DNA of 64,000 nt from assembly GCA_036746695.1 (NCBI GenBank), contig DAIODP010000001.1:1550001-1614000 (forward strand). Reading direction: 5' to 3'. This stretch comes from UBA3006 sp036746695. Lineage in GTDB: Bacteria; Actinomycetota; Acidimicrobiia; Acidimicrobiales; Ilumatobacteraceae. A program made the position numbers and the translations under genes. Below the pieces are notes generated by a model that was not told the DNA's origin, did no database searches, and saw nothing but the letters and a program-made list of their open reading frames with translations. Below are positions 24,891-33,533 of this stretch, one piece after another (the first letter of the stretch is position 1; every line of letters starts with the position of its first letter).

Positions 24891-25714
24891 GCTGCTGGCC
24901 TTGGGTATGCAACGGGCGCTTCCTCGGCTGCTTTGTCTGGGTTTCCACCAAACTCTGGGCACCAGCGTTGAAAGTTGCAAAAGAAACACAGGCTGCTCTT
25001 GTTGGTGGGAAACTTCGCGGTGGTGCAGGCTTTTTCAATTGCCTTATATAAGGCGTTGGTCCGGGTGACAACGAAGCGCATAGTTTGTTCGGTTGGGGTG
25101 CGGGTGTGGCGCACACCGTCTTTGATGTACATCAATTGAATAGACGCGGGCATCTCGCCGCGCATCTCGTTCAGCATGTACGCGTACATGTGCAGTTGAG
25201 TCATCTTGTTGTCTACGTCGTTTGCGCGCGGTGCCTTGCCCGTTTTGTAGTCGCTAATGACAATGCCGCCGTTTGCGTCGCGCTCTACTCGGTCGATAAA
25301 CCCGCGAAGTAGGAAACCTTGCAGCGGGGCAGTCACCCAAAGTTCCACGTCGATGTTGTTGATGGTCTGTGGGTCTTCCATCTGCAAGTACTTGTCGACA
25401 AGCGCGGTGCACTCGGCCCAAAACTTTGCGGCTTCCGCTTCCGACAAGTTGAGGCCCGTGATGTCGTAGGTGGGCTCAAATTCGGTTTTCGCTTGTGCCA
25501 AAAATTGGTGTGCAGCCTGCGGTGTACGGCTTGGTGCATCTAGGCCAAACAGCAGCTCGAGTGCCCGGTGAACAACGTTGCCCTTCACCGCTGCAGCGCT
25601 AGGCGGCTGTGGCAGTTTCTGAATGTTTTGAAATCGGAACTGCAGCGGGCATGTTTGAAACGTGCTGGTGCTGGAAGGCGAAAGCGAATCGGGGACGGCG
25701 AACGTTTCGCTCAT
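24887..25714 (-). CDS. RecB-type PD-(D/E)XK nuclease with Fe-S cysteines
   Basis: A 275-residue stand-alone nuclease domain like the C-terminus of RecB/AddB. The start PDSLSPSSTSTFQTCP has the family's SxSxxxxYxxCP pattern with Cys22. The catalytic part is GFIDRVE... then VISDYKTGKAP (Asp, Asp-Tyr-Lys). The C-terminus has Cys243, Cys246 and Cys252 in CFFCNFQRWCP. The four cysteines fit the [4Fe-4S] 'iron staple' of AddB, Cas4 and Dna2. No helicase is fused or adjacent, a common actinobacterial arrangement whose role (probably repair or end-processing) is unclear. ATG overlaps the hydrolase stop at 25711-25714. Confidence 0.87.
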   Translation of the reverse strand: MSETFAVPDSLSPSSTSTFQTCPLQFRFQNIQKLPQPPSAAAVKGNVVHRALELLFGLDAPSRTPQAAHQFLAQAKTEFEPTYDITGLNLSEAEAAKFWAECTALVDKYLQMEDPQTINNIDVELWVTAPLQGFLLRGFIDRVERDANGGIVISDYKTGKAPRANDVDNKMTQLHMYAYMLNEMRGEMPASIQLMYIKDGVRHTRTPTEQTMRFVVTRTNALYKAIEKACTTAKFPTNKSSLCFFCNFQRWCPEFGGNPDKAAEEAPVAYPRPAA

Positions 25715-26568
25715 TGAACGTTTGCGCTCACAAGTCGGATGAGGTCGGCAAATCGCTTGCTGTTTTGCATGGGGCCAAAGTGGCCAAGATCGTTCCACTG
25801 CACATAGGTAGAGCCGTCGACGCAGTTTGAAATCATTTCGGTAAACGAAGAAGGCGAGTGCTCGATGAATGCACCCGAGACAAACCACGATGGCACTTGC
25901 AGTTTGCCCAAGTCTTCCCATGTCTCATGAATTCCGCCGGTCTCAAACGTGCGCGCTTCGTGTTCTGGCGCGCACTTCAGTGTGGCCGAACCGTCGGGTT
26001 GCACGTTGAAGCCGTAATCAACGTATGCGCGAAGCGAATCGGGTTGGAAAATGTTGAGCGGTGGCTTCGACGCATAGTTGTCGTAAGCCGCATCTAGCGA
26101 TGGGAATGCAGCGCGTCGTCTGCGTGCGCCTTCAACCAACGGGCTTGGGCCGTTGCCGCTGTTGCGCGCGGTGTCGGGGAAAATGATTGGCTCGAACAAC
26201 ACAAGAGCACGAAATAGTTGTGGTTCGCGAATTGCGGCCATCACTAGTGCAGCGCCGCCCATGCTGTGACCCGCAGCAACAATGGGGCCTCGCGCAGCGG
26301 CAACCCTTGCAACTGCAAGAACGTCGTCGCCATAGGCGTTCCATCGCACTTGCCAGTCGTAAGAAATAACCGAGTCGCCGTGGCCGCGGTAATCGAAGGC
26401 AATGCAGTGATTGGTTGGTGCAAGTTGTTGCGCGATTGGTTCAAAGCAACGTCCATGAAAACCCGTTGCGTGCGACAGCAACACGGTTGGCAATATTGAA
26501 TTTGGTTCGTAGTCGTACACCGCAATATCTACGTTGTCGGTTGAAGCAACCTTCGACTGTGATGGCAT
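25711..26568 (-). CDS. Alpha/beta hydrolase
   Basis: A 285-residue alpha/beta-hydrolase-fold protein: oxyanion region LLSHATGFHGR, FDYRGHGDS, nucleophile elbow AAGHSMGGAAL, a late Asp region and the C-terminal His in WNDLGHFGP. No signal peptide, so cytoplasmic. Esterase, lactonase or C-C hydrolase activity cannot be told apart. It follows the SDR at 27482 by 11 bases and overlaps the nuclease gene, forming a minus-strand run from 27482 to 22888. Confidence 0.83.
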   Translation of the reverse strand: MPSQSKVASTDNVDIAVYDYEPNSILPTVLLSHATGFHGRCFEPIAQQLAPTNHCIAFDYRGHGDSVISYDWQVRWNAYGDDVLAVARVAAARGPIVAAGHSMGGAALVMAAIREPQLFRALVLFEPIIFPDTARNSGNGPSPLVEGARRRRAAFPSLDAAYDNYASKPPLNIFQPDSLRAYVDYGFNVQPDGSATLKCAPEHEARTFETGGIHETWEDLGKLQVPSWFVSGAFIEHSPSSFTEMISNCVDGSTYVQWNDLGHFGPMQNSKRFADLIRLVSANVQ

Positions 26569-26579
26569 GGTGCCGCGTG

Positions 26580-27482
26580 TTACTTCAGATACGGCATGAA
26601 CATTGCCGTTTCTTCGCTGATGTTGGCGGGCACGATGTAGCCGTCCTCATTGCGAATTTGTTCGAAGTTGTTGCGAACGTCTTCCATGGTCAGGTTGGCG
26701 TTGAAATAACCGGGGGTCTCGCCAATGAACACGCGTGCAACACGGCCGCCACCAACGCTGTACACCTCGCCGCTCACTGGGCAATCTTCGTGCGCCAAGA
26801 AAGCAACGATTGGTGAGATCAAACCTGGCTGCAACTTGTCCGCCATTGCGCCGCTAAACAAACTTTCGGTCATGCGTGTAAGTGCAAGTGGGGCAATGGA
26901 GTTTGCTTTGATGTTGTACTTCGCACCCTCAACAGCCAACACGCGCATGAAACCAACAAGGCCCATTTTTGCTGCGCCGTAGTTTGCTTGGCCAAAGTTG
27001 CCAAACACGCCGGCAGCCGACGAAGTGGAAATGATTCGGCCGTAACCCTGCTCACGCATCAATACGAATGCAGGCTGCGTTACGTGAAATGCGCCTTTCA
27101 GGTGAACGTCGAACACGGGGTTCATCAAGTCGGGTGTCAGGTTGTGGAAGCTCTTGTCGCGCAAGATGCCCGCATTGTTAATCACAATGTCGACACGGCC
27201 ATAAGCGTCAACAGCCGACTTCACAATGGCTGCGCCACCCTCCGGGGTAGAGACGCTGTTGGTGTCGGCAACGGCCATGCCGCCCAAGGCAACGATTTCG
27301 TCCACCACTTTTTGTGCGGCGCCCTTGTCGCTGCCGCTTCCGTCTAGTGCGCCGCCCAAGTCGTTGACCACCACAAGTGCCCCTCGGGAAGCCAACAACA
27401 GTGCGTGCTGTCGACCAAGCCCGCCGCCAGCGCCCGTAATAATGGCTACTTTGCCGTCAAATCCAAGTTCTGCTGCGCTCAT
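26580..27482 (-). CDS. SDR-family (3R)-hydroxyacyl-CoA dehydrogenase-like protein
   Basis: A 300-residue SDR resembling the dehydrogenase unit of peroxisomal multifunctional enzyme type 2 (HSD17B4): TGAGGGLGRQHAL, then the characteristic VVVNDLGGALDGSG insert, INNAGILRDKSF, STSSAAGVFGNFGQANYGAA with catalytic Tyr and Lys, and a C-terminal extension. Such enzymes oxidise 3-hydroxyacyl-CoA in fatty acid or sterol side-chain degradation. A close paralog lies at 34810. It is divergent from the acyl-CoA synthetase at 27536, which could feed it substrate. Confidence 0.86.
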   Translation of the reverse strand: MSAAELGFDGKVAIITGAGGGLGRQHALLLASRGALVVVNDLGGALDGSGSDKGAAQKVVDEIVALGGMAVADTNSVSTPEGGAAIVKSAVDAYGRVDIVINNAGILRDKSFHNLTPDLMNPVFDVHLKGAFHVTQPAFVLMREQGYGRIISTSSAAGVFGNFGQANYGAAKMGLVGFMRVLAVEGAKYNIKANSIAPLALTRMTESLFSGAMADKLQPGLISPIVAFLAHEDCPVSGEVYSVGGGRVARVFIGETPGYFNANLTMEDVRNNFEQIRNEDGYIVPANISEETAMFMPYLK

Positions 27483-27535
27483 AAATAGTGACCCCGCTCT
27501 TGTATCGAATTGGGCTAAAGACTAGTTTCTCCCAG

Positions 27536-29104
27536 ATGGGGAATGACATTCGAAACATCGCAGGCATCGTCCGCACGCACGCTGCCTCTCAGCCAACCAA
27601 CGTTGCCCTCGTGCAAGGCGACAAAACCCAATCGTGGGCGCAGCTATACGAGCGCTCATGCAAGGTTGCAAATGCATTGAAGGCTGCTGGCGTTGGCCCG
27701 CAAGACCGCGTTGCATTTTTGGACAAGAACGGCATCGATCACTTCGAAGTGTTCTATGCGTGTGGCTTGCTCAATGCAGTCAGCGTTGATATCAACTGGC
27801 GACTTGCACCACCAGAGGTTGCATACATCGTGAACGACTCGGCCGCCAAGGTGCTCATTGTTGGCCCCGACTTTGTTCCGGTACTCGACGCAATCGCGGC
27901 CGATCTTCCAAATGTGAAGTCCATCGTTGTCATTGGTGGCCACAGCAAGTATCCGTCGTACGACGACTTCTCGGGGTCTGGTGCAACAACCGATCCCGGT
28001 GTCGAGTCGGCGCCTGGTGATGTTGCGTTTCAGTTGTACTCAAGCGGCACAACGGGCAGGCCGAAGGGCGTCATGCTCACGAACAACAACTTCTTTGCGC
28101 TCATTCCATTTGCTGCAGAGATCTGGAAGTTCACCGATCGCACGGTCAACCTTGTTGCCATGCCGCTCTTCCACATTGGTGGCGGCGGTTGGGCAACAGC
28201 AGGCATGGCGCTTGGTTGCAAGTCGATCATCATTCGCGACATCAACCCAGCCGAAATTGTCACGCTCATTGGCAAGCATCGCATCACGCACGGCTTCTTG
28301 GTGCCGGTGCTGTTGCAGTTCATGCTCATGGTGCCAGACGTCGACAAGGCCGACTACTCGAGCCTCGAGTTGATTGCCTACGGTGCATCACCAATTTCTG
28401 AGGAAGTTCTTGCTTCGTCAATGAAGACATTCAAGACCAACTTCATGCAGGTGTATGGCCTCACCGAAACAACTGGTGCGACCACCATCTTGATGCCAGA
28501 GGATCACGACCTCGAAGGGCCGAAGCGAAAGCTGTTGCGTTCGTGCGGAAAGATTGTGCCTGGCATGCAACTTCGTGTTGTTGATTCCGACACCGGGAAA
28601 GATGTGCCAGTTGGTGAAGTTGGCGAAATTTGGGTGAAGGGTGGCCAAGTGATGTTGGGCTACTGGAACATGCCCGAAGAAACCGCCAAGTCCATCAACT
28701 CGGAAGGCTGGTTCAAAACCGGCGACGCCGCGTATCAAGATGAGGACGGCTACGTCTATATCTATGACCGCGTTAAGGACATGGTTGTCTCCGGCGGCGA
28801 AAACGTGTATCCGGCCGAAGTCGAGAACGCTTTGATGGGTCACCCAGCAATTGCCGACGTTGCGGTCATTGGTATCCCCGACGAGAAGTGGGGCGAAGTG
28901 CCAATGGCAATCGTTGTACGAAAGGCCGACGTTGCGGTAACCGAGGACGAGATCATCGCGTTTGCCAAGGAGCGCCTGGCTGGGTTCAAGTGCCCCAAGT
29001 CGGTGGCGTGGATCGATGCGCTTCCGCGCAACCCAAGCGGCAAAATCCTGAAGAAGGACTTGCGCGCCCCGTACTGGGAAGGTCGAACTCGCAAAGTCAA
29101 CTAA
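27536..29104 (+). CDS. Acyl-CoA synthetase (FadD-type AMP-binding ligase)
   Basis: A 522-residue ANL-superfamily ligase that makes acyl-AMP and then acyl-CoA. It has the P-loop YSSGTTGRPKGVMLT, YGLTETTGATT, WFKTGDAAYQDEDGYVYIYD with hinge DRVKDMVVSGGENVYP, and the catalytic lysine in NPSGKILKK. The first methionine with a sensible N-terminus is ATG 27536; the frame is open to 27488 but those codons overlap the divergent promoter region. It heads a plus-strand run with the luciferase-like oxidoreductase and the serine hydrolase. Chain-length preference cannot be read. Confidence 0.9.
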   Translation: MGNDIRNIAGIVRTHAASQPTNVALVQGDKTQSWAQLYERSCKVANALKAAGVGPQDRVAFLDKNGIDHFEVFYACGLLNAVSVDINWRLAPPEVAYIVNDSAAKVLIVGPDFVPVLDAIAADLPNVKSIVVIGGHSKYPSYDDFSGSGATTDPGVESAPGDVAFQLYSSGTTGRPKGVMLTNNNFFALIPFAAEIWKFTDRTVNLVAMPLFHIGGGGWATAGMALGCKSIIIRDINPAEIVTLIGKHRITHGFLVPVLLQFMLMVPDVDKADYSSLELIAYGASPISEEVLASSMKTFKTNFMQVYGLTETTGATTILMPEDHDLEGPKRKLLRSCGKIVPGMQLRVVDSDTGKDVPVGEVGEIWVKGGQVMLGYWNMPEETAKSINSEGWFKTGDAAYQDEDGYVYIYDRVKDMVVSGGENVYPAEVENALMGHPAIADVAVIGIPDEKWGEVPMAIVVRKADVAVTEDEIIAFAKERLAGFKCPKSVAWIDALPRNPSGKILKKDLRAPYWEGRTRKVN

Positions 29105-29125
29105 GCCCCATCTAGTCTCATCATC

Positions 29126-30184
29126 ATGAAACTTTCCATGATGATCAACTACATCTCCGATTTTCAATCCTCAGCGCAACAAGTTGTCGAGTTGGAAAAG
29201 GTGGGGCTCGACATGGTGTGGGTGGCAGAGGCGTACTCGTACGACTCCATTTCCCAAATCGGTTATCTCGCAGCGGTAACGAACAAAATCGAAATCGGTA
29301 CTGGCATCATCAACGTGTATTCCCGCACGCCTGCGCTTGTTGCAATGACTGCAGCGGGTTGTGACTACGTGAGCAACGGTCGTTTCGTTCTTGGCCTCGG
29401 CGCATCGGGTGCTCAGGTCATCGAAGGTTTTCATGGCATGGCATACGACAAGCCAATGCAGCGCACCAAGGAATACATCGACATTTGTCGCGAAGTGTGG
29501 AAGCGCGAGAAGCCGTTGTCGTACCAGGGCAAGACTGTGGAGGTTCCACTTCCGCAAGGCCAGGGCACAGGCTTGGGCAAAGCACTCAAACTGATCAATC
29601 ATCCAGTGCGCAAAGACATCCCCATCTGGTGGGCGTCACTCATGGGCAAGAGCGTTGAAGCAACCGCCGAAATTGCCGATGGTTGGATGCCAATTTTCTT
29701 TTACCCAGAAAAGTTTCAACAAGTGTGGGGCGACGCACTGAAGGCCGGTTACGCAAAGCGCGATGCATCGCGCCCACCAATGGACATTTCGGCTGGCGGC
29801 ATGTTGGCCATCGACGAGTCGCTTACTGGCGAAGACCAACAAAAAGTGCTCGACTTTGCACGCCCAAGCACCGCGTTGTACGTGGGCGGCATGGGTGCCC
29901 GTGGCAAAAACTTCTATAACGACATCTGCAAGTCGTACGGCTTCGAAAAAGAAGCAGTCGAAATTCAGGATCTGTATCTGGACGGCAAGAAGCAAGAGGC
30001 GGCAGCAAAGGTTCCTTCCGAGTGGCTGCTCAATTCGCATCTTGTTGGCCCAAAGAACTTCGTGAAAGAGCGCTTGGCCGCGTTTAAGGAAGCCGGTGTC
30101 ACAGTTATTTCCGTGAACCCAATTGGCCCCGACGCTGTACAACAAGTTGAATTACTTCGAAGCTTGATCGACGACGTTCGCTAG
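29126..30184 (+). CDS. LLM-class F420-dependent oxidoreductase
   Basis: A 352-residue luciferase-like TIM barrel: MKLSMMINY at strand 1, MVWVAEAYSYDSISQIGYLA, GTGIINVYSRTPALVAMTA, FVLGLGASGAQVIEGFHG and an insertion (GQGTGLGKALK) typical of F420-dependent LLM enzymes. Related proteins oxidise or reduce alcohols, lipids or xenobiotics with F420. It lies 21 bases after the FadD gene and 2 bases before the serine hydrolase, so a lipid or xenobiotic degradation role is likely but unspecified. Confidence 0.87.
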   Translation: MKLSMMINYISDFQSSAQQVVELEKVGLDMVWVAEAYSYDSISQIGYLAAVTNKIEIGTGIINVYSRTPALVAMTAAGCDYVSNGRFVLGLGASGAQVIEGFHGMAYDKPMQRTKEYIDICREVWKREKPLSYQGKTVEVPLPQGQGTGLGKALKLINHPVRKDIPIWWASLMGKSVEATAEIADGWMPIFFYPEKFQQVWGDALKAGYAKRDASRPPMDISAGGMLAIDESLTGEDQQKVLDFARPSTALYVGGMGARGKNFYNDICKSYGFEKEAVEIQDLYLDGKKQEAAAKVPSEWLLNSHLVGPKNFVKERLAAFKEAGVTVISVNPIGPDAVQQVELLRSLIDDVR

Positions 30185-30186
30185 TC

Positions 30187-31356
30187 GTGTCCTTCGACGG
30201 TTTTGTTGCCGACGGATGGTCGGAAGTCGCCGACGCATTCGCGCACAACATCGACAATCGCGAGGACATCGGTGCAGGCGTGTCGGTGTTTCACAAGGGA
30301 AAGTGCGTGGTCGATATTGCCGGTGGCTTTTTCGACAAAGAAGCAACCAAGCCGTACACGCTCGACACGTTGCAGCTGGTGTTCAGCACCACCAAAGGTG
30401 TGGTGGCAACAGCGGTGGCTATCTGTGTCGAGCGCGGTTTGTTGTCGTACGAAGAACCAGTCTCCCTGTTTTGGCCCGAGTTCGCCGCGCACGGCAAAGA
30501 GCACGTAACCGTTGCGCAATTGCTGTCGCACCAGGCGGGCCTGTACACGGTCGAAGGCGAGCTGTCATTCGAAGAAGTGCTCGATTGGAACACGATGGTG
30601 GCACGTCTTGCCGACACCGCGCCGCTGTTTCCTGTTGGTTCAACGCACGGGTATCACGCCATCACATTTGGTTGGTTGGCAGGGCATTTGGTGCGGCTTG
30701 TGGATGGCCGCAGCATTGGGCGGTTCATTCGCGAAGAAATTGCAAACCCACTTGGCGGCGAAATTTATGTTGGACTTCCTGAGCATTACGAGCCTCGGGT
30801 CTCGCCGATCAACATTGGTTGGCCACGCAGTGCAACCGATGCGCCAGCTTCCCCACCTGCGCAATTGCCAAACAAGCATTTGGCTAACGCGTTAAGTCTG
30901 AACGGTGCGCTCAACGTAAAGGGCGGCTTCAATCGCCAAGATTTACACGCAGCCGAAGTTCCTGGCGCAAACGGTATTGCGAATGCGCGCAGTTTGGCTG
31001 CCATGTATTCGGCAACCTTCACCGAAACCGAGACACCGAATGGCCCAGTGCGATTACTGAACGATGAAACGCGAAGCAAGATGGCAGTGCAACAAACCAA
31101 AGATGGCGAAGTGGATTTGTGTTTGCAAACGCAACGCACGTTCGCCATGGGCTTCGTTACTCCAAGTGAAAAATTGGCGTTCGATGCGCCGGGCAGTTAC
31201 GGCCACGCAGGTGCTGGCGGTTCTGTTTCGTTTGCCGACCCGCTCCGACAGATGGGCTTTAGCTACATCATGAATCGAATGAAAGATTCGATGTTCACCG
31301 ACCCGCGTGCGGTCAGGCTGATTGAGGCAGCATCTCGCTGCGCAGACGCTTCCTAA
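30187..31356 (+). CDS. Serine hydrolase, beta-lactamase/EstB family
   Basis: A 389-residue class C beta-lactamase-fold hydrolase with nucleophile motif FSTTKG (SxxK), the second-motif Tyr in THGYHAITFG (where YxN reads YHA) and SYGHAGAGGS near the C-terminus (HxG-like third motif). No signal peptide, so it is more likely a cytoplasmic esterase (EstB/LipL type) than a lactamase. Start is GTG, 2 bases after the LLM gene stop. Its last 44 bases overlap the end of the convergent MFS gene. Confidence 0.85.
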   Translation: MSFDGFVADGWSEVADAFAHNIDNREDIGAGVSVFHKGKCVVDIAGGFFDKEATKPYTLDTLQLVFSTTKGVVATAVAICVERGLLSYEEPVSLFWPEFAAHGKEHVTVAQLLSHQAGLYTVEGELSFEEVLDWNTMVARLADTAPLFPVGSTHGYHAITFGWLAGHLVRLVDGRSIGRFIREEIANPLGGEIYVGLPEHYEPRVSPINIGWPRSATDAPASPPAQLPNKHLANALSLNGALNVKGGFNRQDLHAAEVPGANGIANARSLAAMYSATFTETETPNGPVRLLNDETRSKMAVQQTKDGEVDLCLQTQRTFAMGFVTPSEKLAFDAPGSYGHAGAGGSVSFADPLRQMGFSYIMNRMKDSMFTDPRAVRLIEAASRCADAS

Positions 31357-32548
31357 GACCCATCGTTCCCAGCAAGTACGAGAGGGAACACAGCACAGAT
31401 ATTGCTGCAACAATTGCGATGGCAATGCGAATAGGAAAGATCTCTCCAAGAATTCCCGTTCCAATAGTGCTGAGTCCGGTGACCAACATGGCAAAGCCCA
31501 TGTCGCCGGCTATCACTCGTCCGCGAATGTGGTCTTCGGTGCTGATTTGCAAGCCGTAACTTGCCATTGTCCAAATTGCACCACCGCCGATGTGTGCAGC
31601 ACCGATGGAAATTACGGCGAGCCACAACACTGGGCTTGCTGAAGCGGCCAGGTAGAAAACGCTCCACATCGTGCCACCAATTCCACACAACAGCAACAGT
31701 CGCGGCATGTTGTTTCGAGCAAAGCGCATGAAGATGAATGGTCCAAGTGCAGCACCAAATCCGCGTGCAGCAAGAAGAAGGCCGCTGCCACCGTCACCAG
31801 TGTCGAATGCATCGATTGCCAGCACAGCAAGTTGACCCACTGCACCCGCACCAACTGCTTGAGTGGTTTTAGAAGCCATGAGGGCAAAGATCACGTTGTT
31901 CTCTTTGGCGTAATGGAATGCTTCGCGCATGTCGGCAATTGGTCGAACTGGCTCGCGTACCGCATGTGCTTTTCGCTCTTGCATCGGAACTTTGATGAGC
32001 GCTACCAATCCTGCGCATACGGCGAATGTGGCAATATCGGCAACAAACGTTGCGGTTCTGCCAAAGGTTGCTGCAACAAGACCGCCGAGAGCAGAGCCGA
32101 TGAACACCGAGGCTCCCCAGCTAGAGCCGAATAATGCGTTTGCTTGACGAAGTTCTTCGTCATTGCGCGTGATGTTAGGTAGTGCAGAACTAAATGCGGG
32201 AAGCGTGATCACAGCAAGCGAAGAGATCACTATTTGCGTCAACAGCGCCAACCAAATGCGGTCTGCGCTGGAAAGTAGGAACCCAACACCGCAGATGGCT
32301 TGTAAAGCAGAAACGAAGACAATGATTTTGCGTCGATCAAACTTGTCGACAATCGGGCCAGCTATTGGTGAAAAGAAAAACGATGGCAGTACATATGCCG
32401 CATAAATAAGCGACACTAAAAACGAGGAGTCGGTGGCGTCTTTGACCAATCCGACCAGGGCAACATACGTCAAATAGTCGCCCATGACCGAGATGTTTTG
32501 CGCAAAGAACAAATTGCGCACGCTGGTGTTAGTGCGAAGTACTCCCAT
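31313..32548 (-). CDS. MFS transporter
   Basis: A 411-residue major facilitator with 12 predicted helices, the loop 2-3 motif VDKFDRRK (DxxxRR/K variant) and a long central loop with KVPMQERKAHAVRE. Pattern resembles the EntS/TetA-like exporter group. Cargo unknown. It lies 10 bases after the nitronate monooxygenase gene on the same strand and its 3' end overlaps the serine hydrolase. Confidence 0.83.
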   Translation of the reverse strand: MGVLRTNTSVRNLFFAQNISVMGDYLTYVALVGLVKDATDSSFLVSLIYAAYVLPSFFFSPIAGPIVDKFDRRKIIVFVSALQAICGVGFLLSSADRIWLALLTQIVISSLAVITLPAFSSALPNITRNDEELRQANALFGSSWGASVFIGSALGGLVAATFGRTATFVADIATFAVCAGLVALIKVPMQERKAHAVREPVRPIADMREAFHYAKENNVIFALMASKTTQAVGAGAVGQLAVLAIDAFDTGDGGSGLLLAARGFGAALGPFIFMRFARNNMPRLLLLCGIGGTMWSVFYLAASASPVLWLAVISIGAAHIGGGAIWTMASYGLQISTEDHIRGRVIAGDMGFAMLVTGLSTIGTGILGEIFPIRIAIAIVAAISVLCSLSYLLGTMGLRKRLRSEMLPQSA

Positions 32549-32558
32549 TTGAAAAAAG

Positions 32559-33524
32559 TTACTTACGCAATGCGTTAATGCGATCGATCGAGCGCTCCGC
32601 TTCGTCCATCATGCTGTGCACCAAATCTGCTGCATGCACAATGCTGGTGATCGCGCCGACACCTTGGCCGGCTGGCATAAATTCTTGATCCACATCCACC
32701 TTGGTGCCAACGGGGTAGCCCAAGTGATTAACGCCGGCTTGCATCGAAGCAATTGCTTGCTGCGGAAACCCTTGCAACGTTTCTGGATGTTCTTCAAACT
32801 TATTCGTCCAGTTGTTGCGCACCACGCGGCAGGTTTTGCCCGTGTAGCTGCGAGTAATGACGGTTCCGTCTTCGAGCGTGTCAATCAACTTTTCTTTGTA
32901 TCCATCTACGCCGCGCGCCTCATGCGTGGCAATAAATCGGGTGCCAACCCACACGCCGTCTGCGCCCAATGCCAACGACGCAGCCAAACCGCGCCCATCG
33001 AACAAACCACCGGCAGCAACCACCACCATCTTGTCGCCAACTGCATCGACCACTTGGGGCACAAGCGCCATGGTCGCAACGGTGCCAGTGTGTCCGCCGC
33101 CTTCAGTGCCTTGTGCAACAACAAAGTCGCAGCCACTTTCCAGTGCCGAAACGGCATGGCGCACCTTGCCGCACATCGAGCCAACCAACACGCCGCTCTT
33201 GTGCAAGCGGTCAATGATCTCGCGCGGCACGCCTAGGCCAGCAACAAACACGCGGGCGCCACTCTTAATAATCAGTTCCACATCGCGCTCCAACGTGTGG
33301 GGCAGTGCGGTCAGCAAGTCCACTCCAAAAGGCTTGGACGTCAGTTGCTTCATTGCATCGATTTCCTTTTCCAGTTCGCCGCCCTGCATGGTGGAGGCAC
33401 CGAAGGTTCCCATTCCTCCTGCTTCAGAAACAGCAGCAACAAGGTTGTGGTACGAAACGCCGCCCATGCCGGCAAGCATGATTGGGTACTGAACATCCAA
33501 CAGTTCGGTTAGGCGTGTGCGCAT
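32559..33524 (-). CDS. Nitronate monooxygenase-like FMN enzyme
   Basis: A 321-residue FMN TIM barrel of the nitronate monooxygenase/2-nitropropane dioxygenase family. It has YPIMLAGMGGVSYHNLVAAV, GGMGTFGAS, the FMN-binding AQGTEGGGHTG, AAGGLFDGRGLAASLALGAD and VGTRFIATHEA. Members oxidise nitronates such as propionate 3-nitronate, but many actinobacterial homologs act as enoyl reductases or have no assigned substrate. Sits between the MFS and the FAD-reductase genes on the minus strand. Confidence 0.85.
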   Translation of the reverse strand: MRTRLTELLDVQYPIMLAGMGGVSYHNLVAAVSEAGGMGTFGASTMQGGELEKEIDAMKQLTSKPFGVDLLTALPHTLERDVELIIKSGARVFVAGLGVPREIIDRLHKSGVLVGSMCGKVRHAVSALESGCDFVVAQGTEGGGHTGTVATMALVPQVVDAVGDKMVVVAAGGLFDGRGLAASLALGADGVWVGTRFIATHEARGVDGYKEKLIDTLEDGTVITRSYTGKTCRVVRNNWTNKFEEHPETLQGFPQQAIASMQAGVNHLGYPVGTKVDVDQEFMPAGQGVGAITSIVHAADLVHSMMDEAERSIDRINALRK

Positions 33525-33533
33525 CAGTCCAAG

